Assembly (NCBI RefSeq): GCF_029893965.1 | Contig: NZ_JARXXP010000029.1 | Location: forward strand, 1-56,779 | DNA from: Paenibacillus sp. PastM-3 | GTDB taxonomy: Bacteria; Bacillota; Bacilli; Paenibacillales; Paenibacillaceae | Direction of reading: 5' to 3' | Length of the DNA stretch: 56,779 bases | In this document: piece after piece, positions 17,492-27,300 of the stretch | Layout: each line of letters starts with the position of its first letter | How positions within the stretch are numbered: the first letter of the stretch is position 1 | Made by a program: the position numbers and the translations under genes | Notes under the pieces: generated by a model | The model's database searches: none | Seen by the model: only the letters and a program-made list of their open reading frames with translations | What the model was told of the DNA's origin: nothing

Positions 17492-19048
17492 ATGAAAAAA
17501 AGGCTGTTTGGAGTTCTGGCGCTGGTATTGCTGGCAGCATCGGTGCTTAGCGCCTGCGGCGGTAACGGCAACAATGGAAACAACGGCAACAACGGGAACA
17601 GTGCAGGGGGCACTGCCACGGAAGGCGCACAGACGGCGGCTCCGGCTACGGATCCGGGCACAGAGGAGCTGAAGCCGGTTGAGCTGACCTGGTATTATCC
17701 GCTGTCACAGCTGCAGGCCGACCAGGCGAAGGTGCAGGAGGAAGTCAACAAGATTGTGAAGGAAAAAATCAATGCCACAGTCAAGCTGATGCCGGTCGCT
17801 GTCGGGGACTATGTGCAAAAGATGAACACGGTGCTGGCCGCAGGCGAGAAGTTCGACATTCTGTGGACCGGGTACATGCTGAAGCCGGAGGAGCTGGTCC
17901 GCAAAGGCGCCATTCAGCCGATGGATGATCTGCTGGAGCAATATGCCCCTGAGCTGAAGGCCGATGTGCCGCAGGTCATGTGGGACGGTCTCTCGGTAGA
18001 CGGGGAGATTTACGGTATTCCGAATCAGCAGATTAACGGCTCGCGTTACGGGTTCATCATCCAGAAGCGTTTTGCCGACAAGTACAATCTTGACACCGCT
18101 TCCATCAAAAAGCTCGCTGATATTGAGCCGTTCCTGGCCCAGATCAAGCAGAACGAGCCGGACATTATTCCATTCGGTGTATTCGGCACCTCCTTTATCA
18201 ATCCGCAGTCGCATGACGACCAGTACTGGGTAGTTCCGGGCCTGGATGACCATTTCTATATCAAAACCGGTGATCCAACTTATACGTTGCACCGTTATCC
18301 GGAAGAGGAGCTCGACAATTTCCGCCTGGCCAGCAAATGGTATAAGGAAGGTTATATCTACAAAGATGCTGCTACGGAAAAAATGAACGATTACCTCACC
18401 AAAGGCCAGATTGCCGTTGACTTCAACGTTACGCTCAAGCCGGGGGTTGAAGCAGAGGTAAAAGCCAAAAACGGCGGCAACGAGGTCATTACGGTTCCGC
18501 TAAGCGACTGGTTCTCCAACGGCTATTCGGCAACGACCAACCAGTCGATCAGCCGTACATCTGCTAATCCGGAGCGGGCTATGATGCTGCTGAATCTGGT
18601 GAATACGGACAAAGAGCTGTACAATCTCCTTTGCAACGGCGTAGAAGGTGTCCACTATGAGAAGACAACGGGCGACTACATCAAGGCACTCGCGGATTCG
18701 CGTTATATGCCGAATATGGACTGGGTTTTTGGCAGCGTCTTCAATTCCTACCTGAAGGAAGGCCAGCCGGAGAATGTCTGGGAAGAGACCAAGAAGATTA
18801 ATTCCGATTCCGAGGTTAATCCTGTCGGCGCCTTCAAGTTCAACTCCGAGCCGGTCAATACGGAAATCGCCAACCTGAACGCCGTATGGGGCGAGTACAA
18901 GCGCGGGCTGGTTACAGGCACCCTGGACTTCGAAGAAACCTGGCCTGTACTGTACGGCAAGCTGAAGGAAGCCGGCGAAGAGAAGTATGTGGCGGAAGTA
19001 ACGAAGCAATTCGAACAGTTCCTTAAGGATAAAGGCTTGAAGAAGTAA
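17492..19048 (+). CDS. Extracellular sugar-binding lipoprotein (LplA family)
   Basis: 518 aa from the ATG at 17492 behind CAGGAGGTCAC. Lipoprotein signal with lipobox LSAC (Cys22), then a low-complexity Asn/Gly linker (NGNNGNN), then a large family-1 type solute-binding domain. The length over 500 aa is typical of LplA-type proteins paired with LplB/YtcP permeases. It is last gene of the transporter operon and followed by a terminator. The exact oligosaccharide is not deducible. Confidence 0.92.
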   Translation: MKKRLFGVLALVLLAASVLSACGGNGNNGNNGNNGNSAGGTATEGAQTAAPATDPGTEELKPVELTWYYPLSQLQADQAKVQEEVNKIVKEKINATVKLMPVAVGDYVQKMNTVLAAGEKFDILWTGYMLKPEELVRKGAIQPMDDLLEQYAPELKADVPQVMWDGLSVDGEIYGIPNQQINGSRYGFIIQKRFADKYNLDTASIKKLADIEPFLAQIKQNEPDIIPFGVFGTSFINPQSHDDQYWVVPGLDDHFYIKTGDPTYTLHRYPEEELDNFRLASKWYKEGYIYKDAATEKMNDYLTKGQIAVDFNVTLKPGVEAEVKAKNGGNEVITVPLSDWFSNGYSATTNQSISRTSANPERAMMLLNLVNTDKELYNLLCNGVEGVHYEKTTGDYIKALADSRYMPNMDWVFGSVFNSYLKEGQPENVWEETKKINSDSEVNPVGAFKFNSEPVNTEIANLNAVWGEYKRGLVTGTLDFEETWPVLYGKLKEAGEEKYVAEVTKQFEQFLKDKGLKK

Positions 19049-19091
19049 GGCTAGAGAGACACTGCAATACCGGAGAAACCTGCTGCTCATT

Positions 19092-19136
19092 GACGGCTTT
19101 GCCAATCTAAACATGCTGGCAGAGCCGTCTTATTTT
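19092..19136 (+). terminator. Intrinsic terminator of the ABC transporter operon
   Basis: GACGGCTTTGCCA (19092-19104) pairs with TGGCAGAGCCGTC (19117-19129; one mismatch), followed by TTATTTT. Confidence 0.8.
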
Positions 19137-19190
19137 AAAAGATAAGAATTTATATGCTTCGCGCAATAAATGTTACTTATCTTTCTCGCT

Positions 19191-19230
19191 GAAACGGATA
19201 CCGTCCTCATAAGGACGGCGTAGCCGTTTC
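19191..19230 (+). promoter_or_regulatory. Two-tier hairpin in the leader of the beta-helix gene
   Basis: Outer stem GAAACGG (19191-19197) with CCGTTTC (19224-19230), inner stem CCGTCCT (19201-19207) with AGGACGG (19212-19218). No T-run follows. It sits about 30 nt before the start codon and could stabilise the message or affect translation. Confidence 0.45.
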
Positions 19231-19259
19231 CACTTGATCCGAAAGGAAGAGGAGCTTTG

Positions 19260-22200
19260 GTGAAAAAAAGGTTGCTTGCAGCGCTTATGGCTGGTCTGCT
19301 GTTCATGACGACTCCCGTTCCGGCCGTTACGTCTTCGGTGTCAGCGGAAGGAACAAACCCTGGTAAGACATTTTATGTAGCTACAAATGGAAGCGATTCC
19401 AATAATGGGACGCTGAATGACCCATTTCTGACGCTGGAAAAAGCGCGCGATGCCATCCGTGCCCTGAAAGCGGAGGACGGGCTGCCGGAGGGCGGTGTTA
19501 CGGTCATGCTGCGTGAAGGCCGGTATGAGCGGACCGCAAGCTTTGAGCTGCGCCAGCAGGATTCAGGTGAAGCAGACAAGCCCATCATTTACACCGCTTA
19601 TCCTGGAGAGTCCGTAACGTTATCCGGTTCTAAGCATCTGGCGAAGTCAGCGTTCGTCCCGGTCACTGATTCCGCAATACTCGGCCGCATTATCAGCCCG
19701 GAGGCGAGAACCAAGGTGCTGGCTGCCGATCTGGCAGCGCTCGGCATTACCGATTACGGCCAGCTCAGCCGCCACGGCTATTATCTGGCAAATGATCTGA
19801 GCGAGGTGCCGCCGATGGAGCTGTATGTGGCCGGGGAAGGGATGACGCTGGCCCGCTGGCCGAACGAATCGACTGTCCAGATGGATGAAATTGTGGATCC
19901 GGGCCCGACGCGGCGTGATCCGAACGGGGAGGTTCACACGCGCGGCGGCACCTTTACCTACACGTATGACCGTCCCCAGTACTGGACACAGGCGGATGAT
20001 ATCTGGCTGGACGGGATTTTCGGCTACAGCTGGGAATGGTCGTATAACAAAATCGCCTCCATCGACACAGCCGCCAAAACGATCACCCTCCGTTACGGGG
20101 AGATGAGCGGGCTGTTCAAGAACTGGTATCCGGATTTTCATTTTGCGCAAAATCTGCTTGAAGAGATCGACATGCCCGGCGAGTATTACATCGACCGCAC
20201 CGCAGGGAAGCTGTACTTCCTGCCCAATGCCGGCTTTACAGCTTCAGCAGACCCGGATATTGAAGTCACCATGCTCAAAACACCGATGATCAACGCGCTT
20301 AACGCCTCTTACATCGACTTCTCGGAGCTGATGCTGGAGAACGGCCGTGATTCGGCTGCGGTAATTATGGGCGGCAGTCATATGCGTATCCTGAACAGCG
20401 AAATCCGCAATTTCACCAACAGCGGTGTGCTGATTAACACGCAGAGCCGGTTCTACTATAGCAATTTTGAAGGCGCACCCGGAACGGATCACGACATTAT
20501 CAGTACTCATATCCATCATATCGGCGGCACGGCCGTTACGCTGACAGGCGGCAACAAAACAACGCTGCAGCCGGGAAACAACGCCGTGGAGAACTCGCAT
20601 ATCCATGATTTTGCCTATTACCACAAGGCTTATAATCCGGGGGTTCTGCTGTCGGGCGTCGGTAACCGTATGTCGCATAACGAGCTGCATGACGCGCCCC
20701 ATCCCGGCGTGCTGATCTTCGGCAATGACCATACCGTGGATTACAACGAGATTTATGATGTATGCACTACATTCTCTGACCTCGGCGCGATCTACATGAA
20801 TGCGGGCGAACAGCCCCATGAGCGGGGCACCGTCATTAAGCGGAACTACTTCCACAACATCGGGGAGAGCAAGGCGGGGGTAGAGGGCGTCTATCCCGAC
20901 AATTTCACGATGGGGCTGACCATTGACGAGAATATTTTTTATAAAATGGGCAATTCGGCCATTAAAAACAACGGCGGCGCACATATCCAGACCCGCAACA
21001 ACATTTTTATCGACAGCAAAATTCCGTACGACTATGCCGACCTGTACCTTGGCGATGAGCCGGATGACCAGGTGCCGTTAAATTACATGCCAAAGTGGCA
21101 GGCGCTGTTCGCTGCGAACAACAATTTTACGGGTACGCCTTACATGGCGAAGTATCCCGAGCTGGCGGACTTCTTCACGGAAAACCGTTATTATCCCGAC
21201 ACCAACACGTTCCAGGGAAATGTCATTTACAATCCGGTGGTAACGCGCAGTGTAACCACCAATGTGTACGGGGCGTATGACAAATTCGGGCTCGTGCAAT
21301 ATGCGGATAACTGGGTGACCACAGCAGACCCGGGCTTCACCAATCTGGCCGGCGGGGATCTGTCCCTGCGTCCGGATGCAGAGGTATTCAGTGCCATTCC
21401 GGGCTTCCCGGACATTCCGTTCGCCGACATCGGCATCAATGGCAAAGCCGGGACAACGGCAGGAACGGGCAGCTATCCGGTACAGCAGGTAGTGGCTTAT
21501 GACCAGACCATTACCGTAGACCGCTGGAAAACAGTCAAGCTGCGCACGGCTGTCCTGCCGTGGAATGCGGATGATCCTGCGCTGACCTTCACCTCGGCAG
21601 ATCCTGCTGTCGCATCCGTGGACAGTGCCGGTGTTGTTACCGGAGGGACGGTTGTAGGCAGCACGGTGATTACGGTGGCTTCAGCGGAGAATCCGCTGCT
21701 TTCAGCCCAGGTTAGCGTGACCGTGGAGGCGGGCGACGGGGTAATGGATTTCACCAATTTCGAATCGGGGGCGAACGGCTGGAGCCAGGACGCCTACCGC
21801 AGCATCGAGAAGATCAGCGGGAACCGCTGGTACAAGGTGCTGAACGGGGCTTCCTCGCTCAGTGCCAAAAGCTTCTCCGAATATGAGCTGAGCTTCCGGC
21901 TCAAAACGCCGGCGGTGATGGGTGATAATGTGACCCTGTATGTGTTTGACCGGCAGGCCGGCAGCGGCTCCAGCCGGATCGGTTATAAGACACGGGCCGA
22001 TGGAAGCTCCGCCTGGCTGCTCTACAATTCAGCCTGGACGGTGCTGAAGGAAGTGAAGCTGCCGGAGCATGACCTGAAGCCTAATACGGAATATAACGTC
22101 AAAATGCTTGTAAAAGGCGGAGACATCAGCCTCTATCTGGACGGAGCCTTCCGCCTGAAGGGGAATGATCCGGGGCACAATGCCGAGGGGAAGGTCGGCT

Positions 22201-23039
22201 TCTACGTCAATAATGTCAGCCACATGCTGTTCGATGACATTCAGTTCAAGGCCCCGACCACCGAGCTGGCCGGAATCATTCCGGCGGAGAGAGAGGTGCG
22301 GCTCGCCGCCGGTGAACAGAAGCAGCTGCATTTGTCCTTCGATCCTTCGGATACGCCTGACACGGAAGTTACTTGGCAGTCGGCTAACCCGGCGGTAGCT
22401 GCCGTGGATCAGACTGGAGTCGTCAGCGCCGTGTATGAAGGAAATACGGTAATTACAGCTGTGTCTGTGGCTAATCCGCTGATAAAGGCAGACATTGCTG
22501 TAACGGTCTCTAATATCATGCATGAGACTACCTTTGAGAACGGCGGCAACGGCTGGCCTGTTGACCCTAACCGCAGCATCTCAGCCGACCCGGACGGGAA
22601 CCGGCGCTACAAGCTGCTGAACGGGGCGACTGCGCTGCTCGAGCGCAGCTTTACGTCCTACCAGCTGGAGTTCAAGCTGAAGACACCGTCCGTGATGCCG
22701 GATAACGGCATACTCTATCTCTTTGACCGCCAGGACAGCGCCGGCTCGACCCGGATCGGCTACCGCACCCGGGCAGACGGCACCTCGGCCTGGATTCTGT
22801 ACAATACTGCTTGGCTGAAGCTGACCGAGTCCGTCCTGCCGGGTCATGACCTGCAGCCGGATACGGAATATACGGTGAAGCTGACGGCCAAGGACGGCGA
22901 TATCAGCGTATATGTTGACGGCGCATTAAGGCTGACCGGCAGCGATCCGGGCCACCGGCCTTCGGGCAAGGTCGGCTTCTACACCAGCGGCTTCGACTAT
23001 ATGCTGTTCGACGACATTGTGTTCTCTGTTATGCCTTGA
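19260..23039 (+). CDS. Large secreted right-handed beta-helix protein with duplicated Big2 + lectin-like modules
   Basis: 1259 aa from the GTG at 19260 (or a TTG one codon earlier) after AAGAGGAG. Signal peptide of about 31 residues ending VSAEG. The beta-helix/pectate-lyase-like domain (residues about 38-730) opens with TFYVATNGSDSNNGT. Two copies of a module follow: Big2 domain (about 745-825 and 1005-1085) plus a concanavalin-like domain with NGW, IGY(K/R)TRADG and LFDDI motifs (about 830-1000 and 1090-1259). It probably acts outside the cell on a polysaccharide. No cell-wall anchor (LPXTG, SLH) is visible. The enzymatic specificity is unknown; lyase, hydrolase or epimerase are possible. 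Confidence 0.85.
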   Translation: MKKRLLAALMAGLLFMTTPVPAVTSSVSAEGTNPGKTFYVATNGSDSNNGTLNDPFLTLEKARDAIRALKAEDGLPEGGVTVMLREGRYERTASFELRQQDSGEADKPIIYTAYPGESVTLSGSKHLAKSAFVPVTDSAILGRIISPEARTKVLAADLAALGITDYGQLSRHGYYLANDLSEVPPMELYVAGEGMTLARWPNESTVQMDEIVDPGPTRRDPNGEVHTRGGTFTYTYDRPQYWTQADDIWLDGIFGYSWEWSYNKIASIDTAAKTITLRYGEMSGLFKNWYPDFHFAQNLLEEIDMPGEYYIDRTAGKLYFLPNAGFTASADPDIEVTMLKTPMINALNASYIDFSELMLENGRDSAAVIMGGSHMRILNSEIRNFTNSGVLINTQSRFYYSNFEGAPGTDHDIISTHIHHIGGTAVTLTGGNKTTLQPGNNAVENSHIHDFAYYHKAYNPGVLLSGVGNRMSHNELHDAPHPGVLIFGNDHTVDYNEIYDVCTTFSDLGAIYMNAGEQPHERGTVIKRNYFHNIGESKAGVEGVYPDNFTMGLTIDENIFYKMGNSAIKNNGGAHIQTRNNIFIDSKIPYDYADLYLGDEPDDQVPLNYMPKWQALFAANNNFTGTPYMAKYPELADFFTENRYYPDTNTFQGNVIYNPVVTRSVTTNVYGAYDKFGLVQYADNWVTTADPGFTNLAGGDLSLRPDAEVFSAIPGFPDIPFADIGINGKAGTTAGTGSYPVQQVVAYDQTITVDRWKTVKLRTAVLPWNADDPALTFTSADPAVASVDSAGVVTGGTVVGSTVITVASAENPLLSAQVSVTVEAGDGVMDFTNFESGANGWSQDAYRSIEKISGNRWYKVLNGASSLSAKSFSEYELSFRLKTPAVMGDNVTLYVFDRQAGSGSSRIGYKTRADGSSAWLLYNSAWTVLKEVKLPEHDLKPNTEYNVKMLVKGGDISLYLDGAFRLKGNDPGHNAEGKVGFYVNNVSHMLFDDIQFKAPTTELAGIIPAEREVRLAAGEQKQLHLSFDPSDTPDTEVTWQSANPAVAAVDQTGVVSAVYEGNTVITAVSVANPLIKADIAVTVSNIMHETTFENGGNGWPVDPNRSISADPDGNRRYKLLNGATALLERSFTSYQLEFKLKTPSVMPDNGILYLFDRQDSAGSTRIGYRTRADGTSAWILYNTAWLKLTESVLPGHDLQPDTEYTVKLTAKDGDISVYVDGALRLTGSDPGHRPSGKVGFYTSGFDYMLFDDIVFSVMP

Positions 23040-23056
23040 GTGGTTGAGTGCAGTAG

Positions 23057-23150
23057 GGCAAGAGAGCAAGAGAGCAAGAGAGCAAGAGTGCATAGAGCAA
23101 TAGAGTAAGAGAGTAAGAGAGTAAGAGAGTAAGAGAGTAAGAGAGTAAAA
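23057..23150 (+). repeat. 8-mer tandem repeat AGAGAGCA / AGAGAGTA
   Basis: A run of about a dozen 8-nt units, first with the AGAGCAAG form and then AGAGTAAG, immediately after the beta-helix stop codon. Not a CRISPR (no spacers). It lies in the 3' untranslated region before the terminator. Confidence 0.8.
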
Positions 23151-23181
23151 GTGCCAGAGTGCTAGAGTGTAGAGGCTGGCG

Positions 23182-23206
23182 GCCCTCCCTGCGGGGAGGG
23201 CTTTTT
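23182..23206 (+). terminator. Intrinsic terminator of the beta-helix gene
   Basis: GCCCTCCC (23182-23189), a 4-nt loop, GGGAGGGC (23194-23201), then TTTTT. Confidence 0.88.
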
Positions 23207-23300
23207 GGTTCTTGACGGCGCAGGCGAGGATACTGGGACAAAACAATACTGGAACTGAGCAACACCCAGTGTGATACCCACTCAAACCAACCGCCAAGTG

Positions 23301-23486
23301 ATTGTACTTTGTGCAACAGATTCCTTACTAAACGACTGGCAATTTCATTCTATTGTATTCCGTACAATTGATTTCAGGAAAACGAGGATAAAGGGACTGG
23401 TATTTGAAAATCTGCTGTACAAAATACAACAGAATCCGTATTTAAGCTGATTTAACCGTTATCTGTTGTACAAAATGCAATAGAAC
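23301..23486. repeat. Four copies of a 24-nt TTGTACAAAAT(A/G)CAA(C/T)AGAATCC-like element
   Basis: Copies at 23301-23324 (+), 23347-23370 (-), 23413-23436 (+) and 23463-23486 (+), sharing TTGTAC ... CAAYAGA. Spacing is irregular. Each copy has a palindromic tendency (TGTAC, TTGT/ACAA). Confidence 0.65.
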
Positions 23487-23570
23487 CTCTTATCTTTCAT
23501 CCTAATGAAATCCGGCATTCTATTATAGGCAGGATCACAGATTTTTATCTGTGTTGAGCGTGTCGTTATC

Positions 23571-23598
23571 ATGCTAAACAAGGGCAGCATCGTCAAGG
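23571..23598. promoter_or_regulatory. 28-bp motif shared with 12047-12074 (candidate AraC operator)
   Basis: ATGCTAA, AC, AAGGGC, AGC, ATCGTCAAGG; 23 of 28 bases identical to the copy in front of the AraC and SGNH genes. On the minus strand it also contains a TTGACG ... CATGAT pair, 17 nt apart. It lies 57 nt upstream of the first gene of the GH2 operon. Confidence 0.5.
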
Positions 23599-23655
23599 TA
23601 TTGCAGATTTGTATGCGGTAACATGAAAGGGAAAACAACAACAGGGAGGTGCAGC

Positions 23656-24339
23656 ATGAAGCGCTGTTTGTATAGGGCCGAATGGCTCGGAGAAAAGAAG
23701 GAGGCGGCTGCTTTTTTCGGGAGCGGTGAGCTTTCTGTTTCGCTTAAAGAAGCGATGGTGCGTCTGCGCTTGGATCATTTGAGCCTGTTTGCCGCCGGTA
23801 AACAGCTGTTTCTGTATTATGAGTGCCTGGCAGAGCCGGCTACACCGGAGCAAATGCTGCCGGAAGCTGGACAACAGCTTGCCGTCTGGCCGGGAGGGGA
23901 CCCGGGGCGGCGCTGGGCCCCGCTGGCTGATGTTTTTCATTACCAGCAGCCTGTGTCGGCGAAGCATTGGCAGCGGCGGAATGCTGCGGGCAAGCCTTAC
24001 GGCCGGCTGGCTATGCTGAAGCCGGAAGCGACGGCGAGCTATATTTACTACCATTATCAGTATCAGGAGGAACGGCCGGGGGACGGGGATAAGTACGGGA
24101 TTATCGGGCTGCATGAGAATATGCTGTTTTTTTATGCCGAGCAGCCGGCTGTCCGGGAGCCTGCACCGTATGAAGGTAAGCTGAAAACCTCGCTGCGTCC
24201 GGATAATTGGGCGGAAGTGATGGAGCCGCATTTTATGAAATGGGAGGATGCGCCGGCAGGGCAGGAGCTGTGGAAGAACATGGAGCTGCTGCTAGAGGTA
24301 AGCTCTGTAAGCGGAAAGCAGGGGGTGCAGCATGCGTAA
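23656..24339 (+). CDS. Uncharacterised protein, first gene of the GH2-GH94 operon; possible mutarotase-like fold
   Basis: 227 aa from the ATG at 23656 behind AGGGAGGT. No signal peptide or membrane segment. The spacing of segments such as LDHLSLFAAGKQLFLYYECL and RRWAPLADVFHY recalls the small dimeric alpha/beta-barrel L-rhamnose mutarotase (RhaM) family, and a second half (KYGIIGLHENMLFFYAE) looks like a weak internal repeat. This is only a resemblance by eye. It overlaps the start of the GH2 gene by 8 nt, so the two are translationally coupled and probably serve the same sugar. Confidence 0.6.
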   Translation: MKRCLYRAEWLGEKKEAAAFFGSGELSVSLKEAMVRLRLDHLSLFAAGKQLFLYYECLAEPATPEQMLPEAGQQLAVWPGGDPGRRWAPLADVFHYQQPVSAKHWQRRNAAGKPYGRLAMLKPEATASYIYYHYQYQEERPGDGDKYGIIGLHENMLFFYAEQPAVREPAPYEGKLKTSLRPDNWAEVMEPHFMKWEDAPAGQELWKNMELLLEVSSVSGKQGVQHA

Positions 24340-27300
24340 TTTATTTTGTCTGAACGGGGAGTGGGATTTCATGCCCCTGTACGATCAGCCGCAATGCCGC
24401 AGCCTGCCGGAAACCATCGTGTACGAGGAGCGCAAGGTGCTGGTACCCTCCAGCTGGAGGAGGACTTATCCGCAGCCGGACGGCAAAACCTTTGGGAAGA
24501 TTCCGGAGTATGATTATGCACCGTTTGACCTGCATGGTTACCCGGAGGAATGGGATGCTGCTGAGGCAGGAGTGCTGCACCGCAGCTTCCGGGTTCCAGA
24601 GAGCATGGACGGTCAGCGGATCGTGCTGCTGCTGGACGGGATTATGCAGAAAGCTGTCATCTATATAGACGGCCAGGAAGCAGGTGTATGGGAAGACGGC
24701 TATCTGCCGCTCAGGCTCGACATCACTTCGATTGTGGAGCAGGGACGGGAGCATCAGCTGCATGTGGTGTGCAGCAGTTTTGACACGGTGCTTCTGACGA
24801 ATGGAATGTCCAAGATCACCGGGCTGATGGGCTCCTGGTTCGGCAGAATCAGCCGGGGGATCTGGCAGGATGTGTATCTGGAAGGCTATCCTCAGCTTGC
24901 GCTGGAGGATGTATCGATCCGCACCTCTGTCAGGGAAGGGCGGTTAGAGGTTCAGGCGCTGGCAGCCGGGACAGAAGCAGCCGCGGCTGGCCGAGGTCCG
25001 CTGACGGTAAGGCTGAGCGTATGGGAGAAGGGCGTGCTACGGCGGGGTGAAGACGGGGCGAAAGGGCCGGATGTGCGGGAAATAGAGGAGCATACTGGCG
25101 AGCCGGAAGAGCTTAAAGGGCTGAAAGAATCGGAAAAGCTAAAAGAGCTTGGAGCGTTGAAAGAAGAGTTGGGTGCGCTGAAAGAGCCGAGAAGGCCGAA
25201 AGAGCAGACGGGGTTTAGAATCGGGGGAGTACCGGGAGCTGGCGCGGGCCTTGCAGGAACGGGTGTGATAATGCCGTGTGGTTTGGGAGAACCAGACAGT
25301 GCAGCCCCTGCCGCTGCCAGTCCGGTCCTGTCTGCTGAATGTTTGGCTAAACCTGCAGATAATGCTGCTGCCCGGAAGCTCAGGCTGTGTGAGAACATGC
25401 TGGACGGAGCCGTATACAGTGCCTCCTACCAGCTGGATTGGGACAGTGCCAGACTGTGGAATCCCGATCAGCCGTTTCTCTACACTGCGGTATTGGAGCT
25501 GCTGGAGGGAGAAACGGTTATTGACCGTTACACGGAGGATTTCGGCTTCCGTGAATTTTGGAGCGAAGGCCCGCAGTTTATGCTGAACGGCATTCCGGTC
25601 AATCTGCGCGGCGATTCCTGGCATTTTCAGGGCGGGCTGCAGATGACGGAGGCTTATATCCGCAACTGGTACCGGATCTGCCGCAGCGCCGGCATCAACA
25701 GCATCCGGCTGCATGCCGAGCCTTACCCGGCTGACTATCTGCGGATTGCGGATGAAGAGGGGATGCTGATTGTCGATGAGACGGCGATTTACGGCTCGGG
25801 CAAATCGATGCTCGCCGACCATCCGGCATATGTGGAGAACTGCCGGCAGCATGTGCGGCGGCTGGTCCGGCGTGACAAAAACCATCCGTCCGTTATCCTC
25901 TGGAGCCTGCAGAATGAAATGCGCTGGGTGGACGGGCGGGACGGCTTCAGCCTCCATATGCCCGGCCTGATGGAGGAGATCCGGGGGCTGGACCCGACCC
26001 GGCTGATCATCGCCGAAGGAGACAACCGGCTGCTGGCCAAGGAGCATACGGAGGTGGAGAGCCGTCACTATAACATCGACGGAACCATCAGCCAGTGGGA
26101 CCGGACAGTTCCGCTGACGTTCGGGGAGCACGGCGGCTGGTGGTATATCTGCCCGCAGAACAGCAGCATGTACACCGGCCTTGAAGTCTACCGGGGAACG
26201 GATGAGAGCACTGCGGGGCTGGCCCAGAAGGAGCGGCTGTTTGTGGAGTTTGCCAGACGGCAAGGGGTATCCGGCATCTCCACCTTTAATTTCGCCCATT
26301 ATTTCATGCGGGCGATGCCGGAAAGCGAGCTGGCACTGCCGCCTGCTGATCCGGCCATGCCAGGAGTGAAACCGCAGACGGTCCCTGCCTATTCACTGAC
26401 GATTAACAACGGTATGCTGCCGGAGGAATATCCGCTATATATTCCTAACCCCGCCTTTGCCATTATGGCTGAAGCATTCAAGCCCGTAACGATTATGGCA
26501 GCCGAATACAACAGCTGGTTCTATGATGACAAGCCGGTTGCCCGCAGCTTTGATGTCTATAACGATACGTATTCGCACCAGGATGTCCGGGTTGAGGTCG
26601 TAATCCGCCAGGGCGGCAAGATCATCCATGAGCAAAACTTCCGGTTTGTTCAGCAGCCTGCTGAACATAAGGTTATCGGGCTGGAATGGTCGCCTCTACC
26701 GGCTGGTGACGGGGAGCAGGCAGAGCTGACAGCATTCCTGTTCCATAACGGACAGCAGATGCATGAGCTGCGACTGGAATACAGAATGGTGTCCGCAAGC
26801 CTGCTGGAGCAGCCGTTGAATCTGCGGCGGCAGGCAGCCTATTACGGAGCGGACCGTGATTATGCCTACATCCGCAGGCTTGTTCCGGGCTGTAAGCGCA
26901 TCGACCTTGCCGGGCTGGCCGGACTTGCCTCTGATAAGCTGCTGGTTATCGGCAGCTATGCGGAGGATGCTGACGGCACGCTTGAGACACAGCTGCAGGC
27001 CTTCGCCGCGCGCGGCGGCCGGGTGCTGCTGCTGGAGCAGAGCAGCTTGTCGCCCGGTAAGCTGCCGCTCTCGCGGAGGCCGTTCCTCCGCGCCCATGCC
27101 GGCAGCTACCGGCATCCGGTGCTGGAGAGCTTCAGCGACAGCAGCCTCATGTTCTGGCACGCGGAGCTGCGTGAAGAAGGGCCGCTGCCGATGATCCGCG
27201 CGGCCTTCGAGAAGCCGGTGACCGGCGATTTCACCCTGCTGCTGGAATGCAGCTCGGGCGATTTCGGCGACGGCGGCGATCTGTGGTCGCCGCTGCTGGA

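Larger units (their letters stand above)
23207..23655. other. Gene-free intergenic stretch upstream of the GH2 operon
   Basis: No supported gene. It holds four copies of a TTGTACAAAATACAA-type element (23301-23486) and the 28-bp motif shared with the AraC-gene upstream region (23571-23598), 57 nt before the start of the next gene. Confidence 0.6.

Noticed and set aside
23057..23150. CRISPR array
   Set aside because: 8-nt units are directly joined with no spacers, and no cas genes are present.
25139..26299. 386-aa minus-strand open frame inside the GH2 gene
   Set aside because: Antisense shadow; no ribosome binding site or recognisable domain, while the plus strand encodes the GH2 catalytic motifs.
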